The notes below the pieces were generated by a model. It saw only the letters and a list, made by a program, of their open reading frames with translations, searched no databases and had not been told where the DNA came from. Positions 62,541-64,000 of a stretch of DNA of 64,000 bases are shown here, in pieces (positions within the stretch are counted from its first letter, which is position 1; each line of letters opens with the position of its first letter). The position numbers and the translations under genes were made by a program. The stretch covers positions 1 through 64,000 of the forward strand of contig NZ_JAQURE010000005.1 of the NCBI RefSeq assembly GCF_028715765.1, in the 5' to 3' direction. This DNA comes from Rhodoferax sp. Lineage in GTDB: Bacteria; Pseudomonadota; Gammaproteobacteria; Burkholderiales; Burkholderiaceae_C.

Positions 62541-64000
62541 ATGATTTCACCTTCTCTCCCCGACCCACCACGCAAGTCCGCCAGTCTGTCGCTGAGGCGG
62601 CTGGATCGGCCACTGGAGTGGCTTTTTGGCATTTTCTTGCTGTGCCTGGTGCTGGTGTTTGCGCTGCGCGGCTACTTCAACAGCCAAGAGGCCACCATCA
62701 ACCAACTCGGCGCCAATGAGCGTGCGCGGCTGTTTGTGGGTGAAGAAGTGGTGCGCAGCATTGGGCTGCTGGAAAAAGACATTTACAGCATGGCGCTGAC
62801 CCAAAACCCGCGCAGTTTTGAGCGGGTGAACCAATCCATTGCGAACCATCTGAGCAAGCTTCAAAATGACCTGGATGTGTTGCAAATGGGTGGGGTGTCG
62901 CGCCGTCAGTTGCAGCTCAATCTGGATGGCAAAGAGCAAATGGTGCGCGAAGCCAGCTACCTGCCGCCCCCAGACGAAACCGGCGTGGTGCTGGAGCTGG
63001 TTGAAATTGCCCCGCAGCTTGCAACCATCCGGCGCAAAGCAGATGACCTGAACCAACTGCTGCAACAGCGCTGGGCCAGCGTGGCGCAAGAGGATGCCAA
63101 GGCCTTCTACCTGTCTTCAGAAGCCTTGGCGCTGCAGCTTAAAACCATTCCGCCGCTGTTTGAGCGACTCAACGAAAACGCCAATCGGCTTTTTCTGGAA
63201 GGTGACCAGCGCCTCAAACTGAAAGAGGCCGAGCTGCAAGGCAAAAGCCAAGAACTCAAGCACATTGAAACCGGCCTGATCTCGCTGGTGGTGCTGTTGG
63301 GGGGCTTGTCTGGGGTGCTGTTCATGCGTCGCCTCACCGCCGCGCTGCGCGCTGCCGAGGTGGCACAAAAAGACACCGAGCAACAACGTGCCCAAAATGT
63401 CACCATGCTCAACACCTTGGGCGATGGCGTGTACGCCACCGACATGCAGGGCAAGGTGACCTTTCTCAACACCTCGGGCGAGCGCATCTTGGGCTGGTCG
63501 GCCGAGCAGCTGCTCGGGCAATCGGCACATGTGGCCGTGCACCACACCCGCCCAGATGGCAGTGCCTTCCCAATGGAACACTGCCCGTTGCTCAAAGTGT
63601 TCACCGAAAGCCTGTCCATTGAGGGCGAAGAGCATTTTGTCGCCCGCAATGGCCGTTTTGTGCCGGTGTCTTACCGCTCCAGCCCGCTGCTCGATGGCGG
63701 CGTGGCGGTGGGCTCGCTGGTGTCTTTCACTGACATCAGTGAACGCATCGAGAGTGAAGCCCGCATTCGCCTGCAACAGGCCGCGCTGGACGCAGCGGCC
63801 AACATGATCGTCATCACCAACCACGACGGCATCATTGAATATGTCAACCCGGCGTTTTGCAGCATCACCGGCTACGCCGCCCATGAAGTGGTGGGGCAGC
63901 ACACCCGCAAACTCAGCTCAGGCCTGCACGACGAAGGCTTTTACCAAAAGATGTGGCAAGCCCTGCTGGCTGGTCAATCCTGGGAGGGCGAGCTCTCTAA
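62541..64000 (+). CDS. PAS-domain membrane sensor, 3' truncated by window end
   Basis: The frame is open from ATG 62541 to the last base, giving at least 486 residues. It has a membrane helix at about 27-45, a periplasmic helical segment (about 46-225) with Gln/Leu heptads, a second helix (about 250-268), and two PAS domains: PAS1 about 285-400 (LGDGVYATDMQGKVTFLNTSGER) and PAS2 from about 412 (MIVITNHDGIIEYVNPAFCSITGY). The output domain, likely GGDEF, EAL or a kinase, lies outside the window. It directly follows the periplasmic binding protein gene. Confidence 0.8.
   Translation, partial: MISPSLPDPPRKSASLSLRRLDRPLEWLFGIFLLCLVLVFALRGYFNSQEATINQLGANERARLFVGEEVVRSIGLLEKDIYSMALTQNPRSFERVNQSIANHLSKLQNDLDVLQMGGVSRRQLQLNLDGKEQMVREASYLPPPDETGVVLELVEIAPQLATIRRKADDLNQLLQQRWASVAQEDAKAFYLSSEALALQLKTIPPLFERLNENANRLFLEGDQRLKLKEAELQGKSQELKHIETGLISLVVLLGGLSGVLFMRRLTAALRAAEVAQKDTEQQRAQNVTMLNTLGDGVYATDMQGKVTFLNTSGERILGWSAEQLLGQSAHVAVHHTRPDGSAFPMEHCPLLKVFTESLSIEGEEHFVARNGRFVPVSYRSSPLLDGGVAVGSLVSFTDISERIESEARIRLQQAALDAAANMIVITNHDGIIEYVNPAFCSITGYAAHEVVGQHTRKLSSGLHDEGFYQKMWQALLAGQSWEGELS

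Overview
The window looks like chromosomal DNA of a betaproteobacterium of the order Burkholderiales, most likely family Comamonadaceae (Rhodoferax/Polaromonas-like). This rests on gene content and order (yebC-purD-hemF ... nadD-rsfS-rlmH-maf; cysS-alkA-accA-tilS-lysC around a tRNA-Ser), the T. ferrooxidans-type gshA, a PEP-CTERM protein, and scattered copies of a short palindrome (core ATAGCTGCT...AGCGCTAGCAGC). The assignment is inference from reading only; no database search was run. Most of the window is ordinary housekeeping DNA, with several accessory patches and repeat elements.

Layout. 1-2.3 kb: 3' end of argG, an Rpn/PD-(D/E)XK-like protein and a convergent Sel1-repeat protein. 2.5-7.7 kb: a type IV pilin locus with a sigma-54-type promoter, pilA, a perfect terminator, a 1249-residue membrane enzyme (PAP2-like + MFS-like + spermidine-synthase-like) and a TfpX/TfpZ pilin accessory protein. 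8.2-8.9 kb: a vapBC toxin-antitoxin pair. 8.9-13.2 kb: two tandem paralogous hybrid histidine kinases and a LuxR-type response regulator, all overlapping by 4 nt. 13.3-19.4 kb: a lipoprotein, a CaiB-type CoA transferase, a haloacid dehalogenase, malate synthase G and two tiny genes. 19.4-26.8 kb: a FimV-like protein, a class II glutamine amidotransferase, and glutathione synthesis (gshA, gshB) with the potassium transporter kup between. 27-32.8 kb: a PEP-CTERM protein, an EF-hand membrane protein of unknown function, an efflux/CopD pair, and a c-heme protein plus rhodanese behind a perfect CRP-type palindrome. 32.9-34.8 kb: a MNT-HEPN-type toxin-antitoxin pair coupled to a 2-hydroxyacid dehydrogenase. 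35-45 kb: tRNA-Ser(GCU), lysC, tilS, accA, an AlkA-like glycosylase, cysS, a TPR protein, an L,D-transpeptidase, two cyclophilins and lpxH. 45-48 kb: a DUF349 protein. 48.6-56.8 kb: a long minus-strand operon (yebC, purD, hemF, an SGNH/MBOAT O-acetylation pair, nadD, rsfS, rlmH, maf). 56.9-64 kb: a HerA-like ATPase, a MOSC protein, a lipase-like hydrolase, a split chromate transporter, a periplasmic binding protein and a PAS-domain sensor cut by the window end.

The two most interesting signals are (1) a 132-133 bp hairpin element present three times (48168-48300 inverted, 48413-48544, 58537-58668). Its stem positions change in a compensated way between copies and its wobble pairs always fall on the same element strand, which points to selection on an RNA fold. 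(2) The three-part membrane enzyme encoded directly behind pilA, whose first third is clearly A/T-richer than the rest and whose transferase active-site motif is degenerate. A family of short palindromic repeats has also entered several reading frames (HAD, tilS, DUF349, rsfS, nadD, chrA, the start of alkA).
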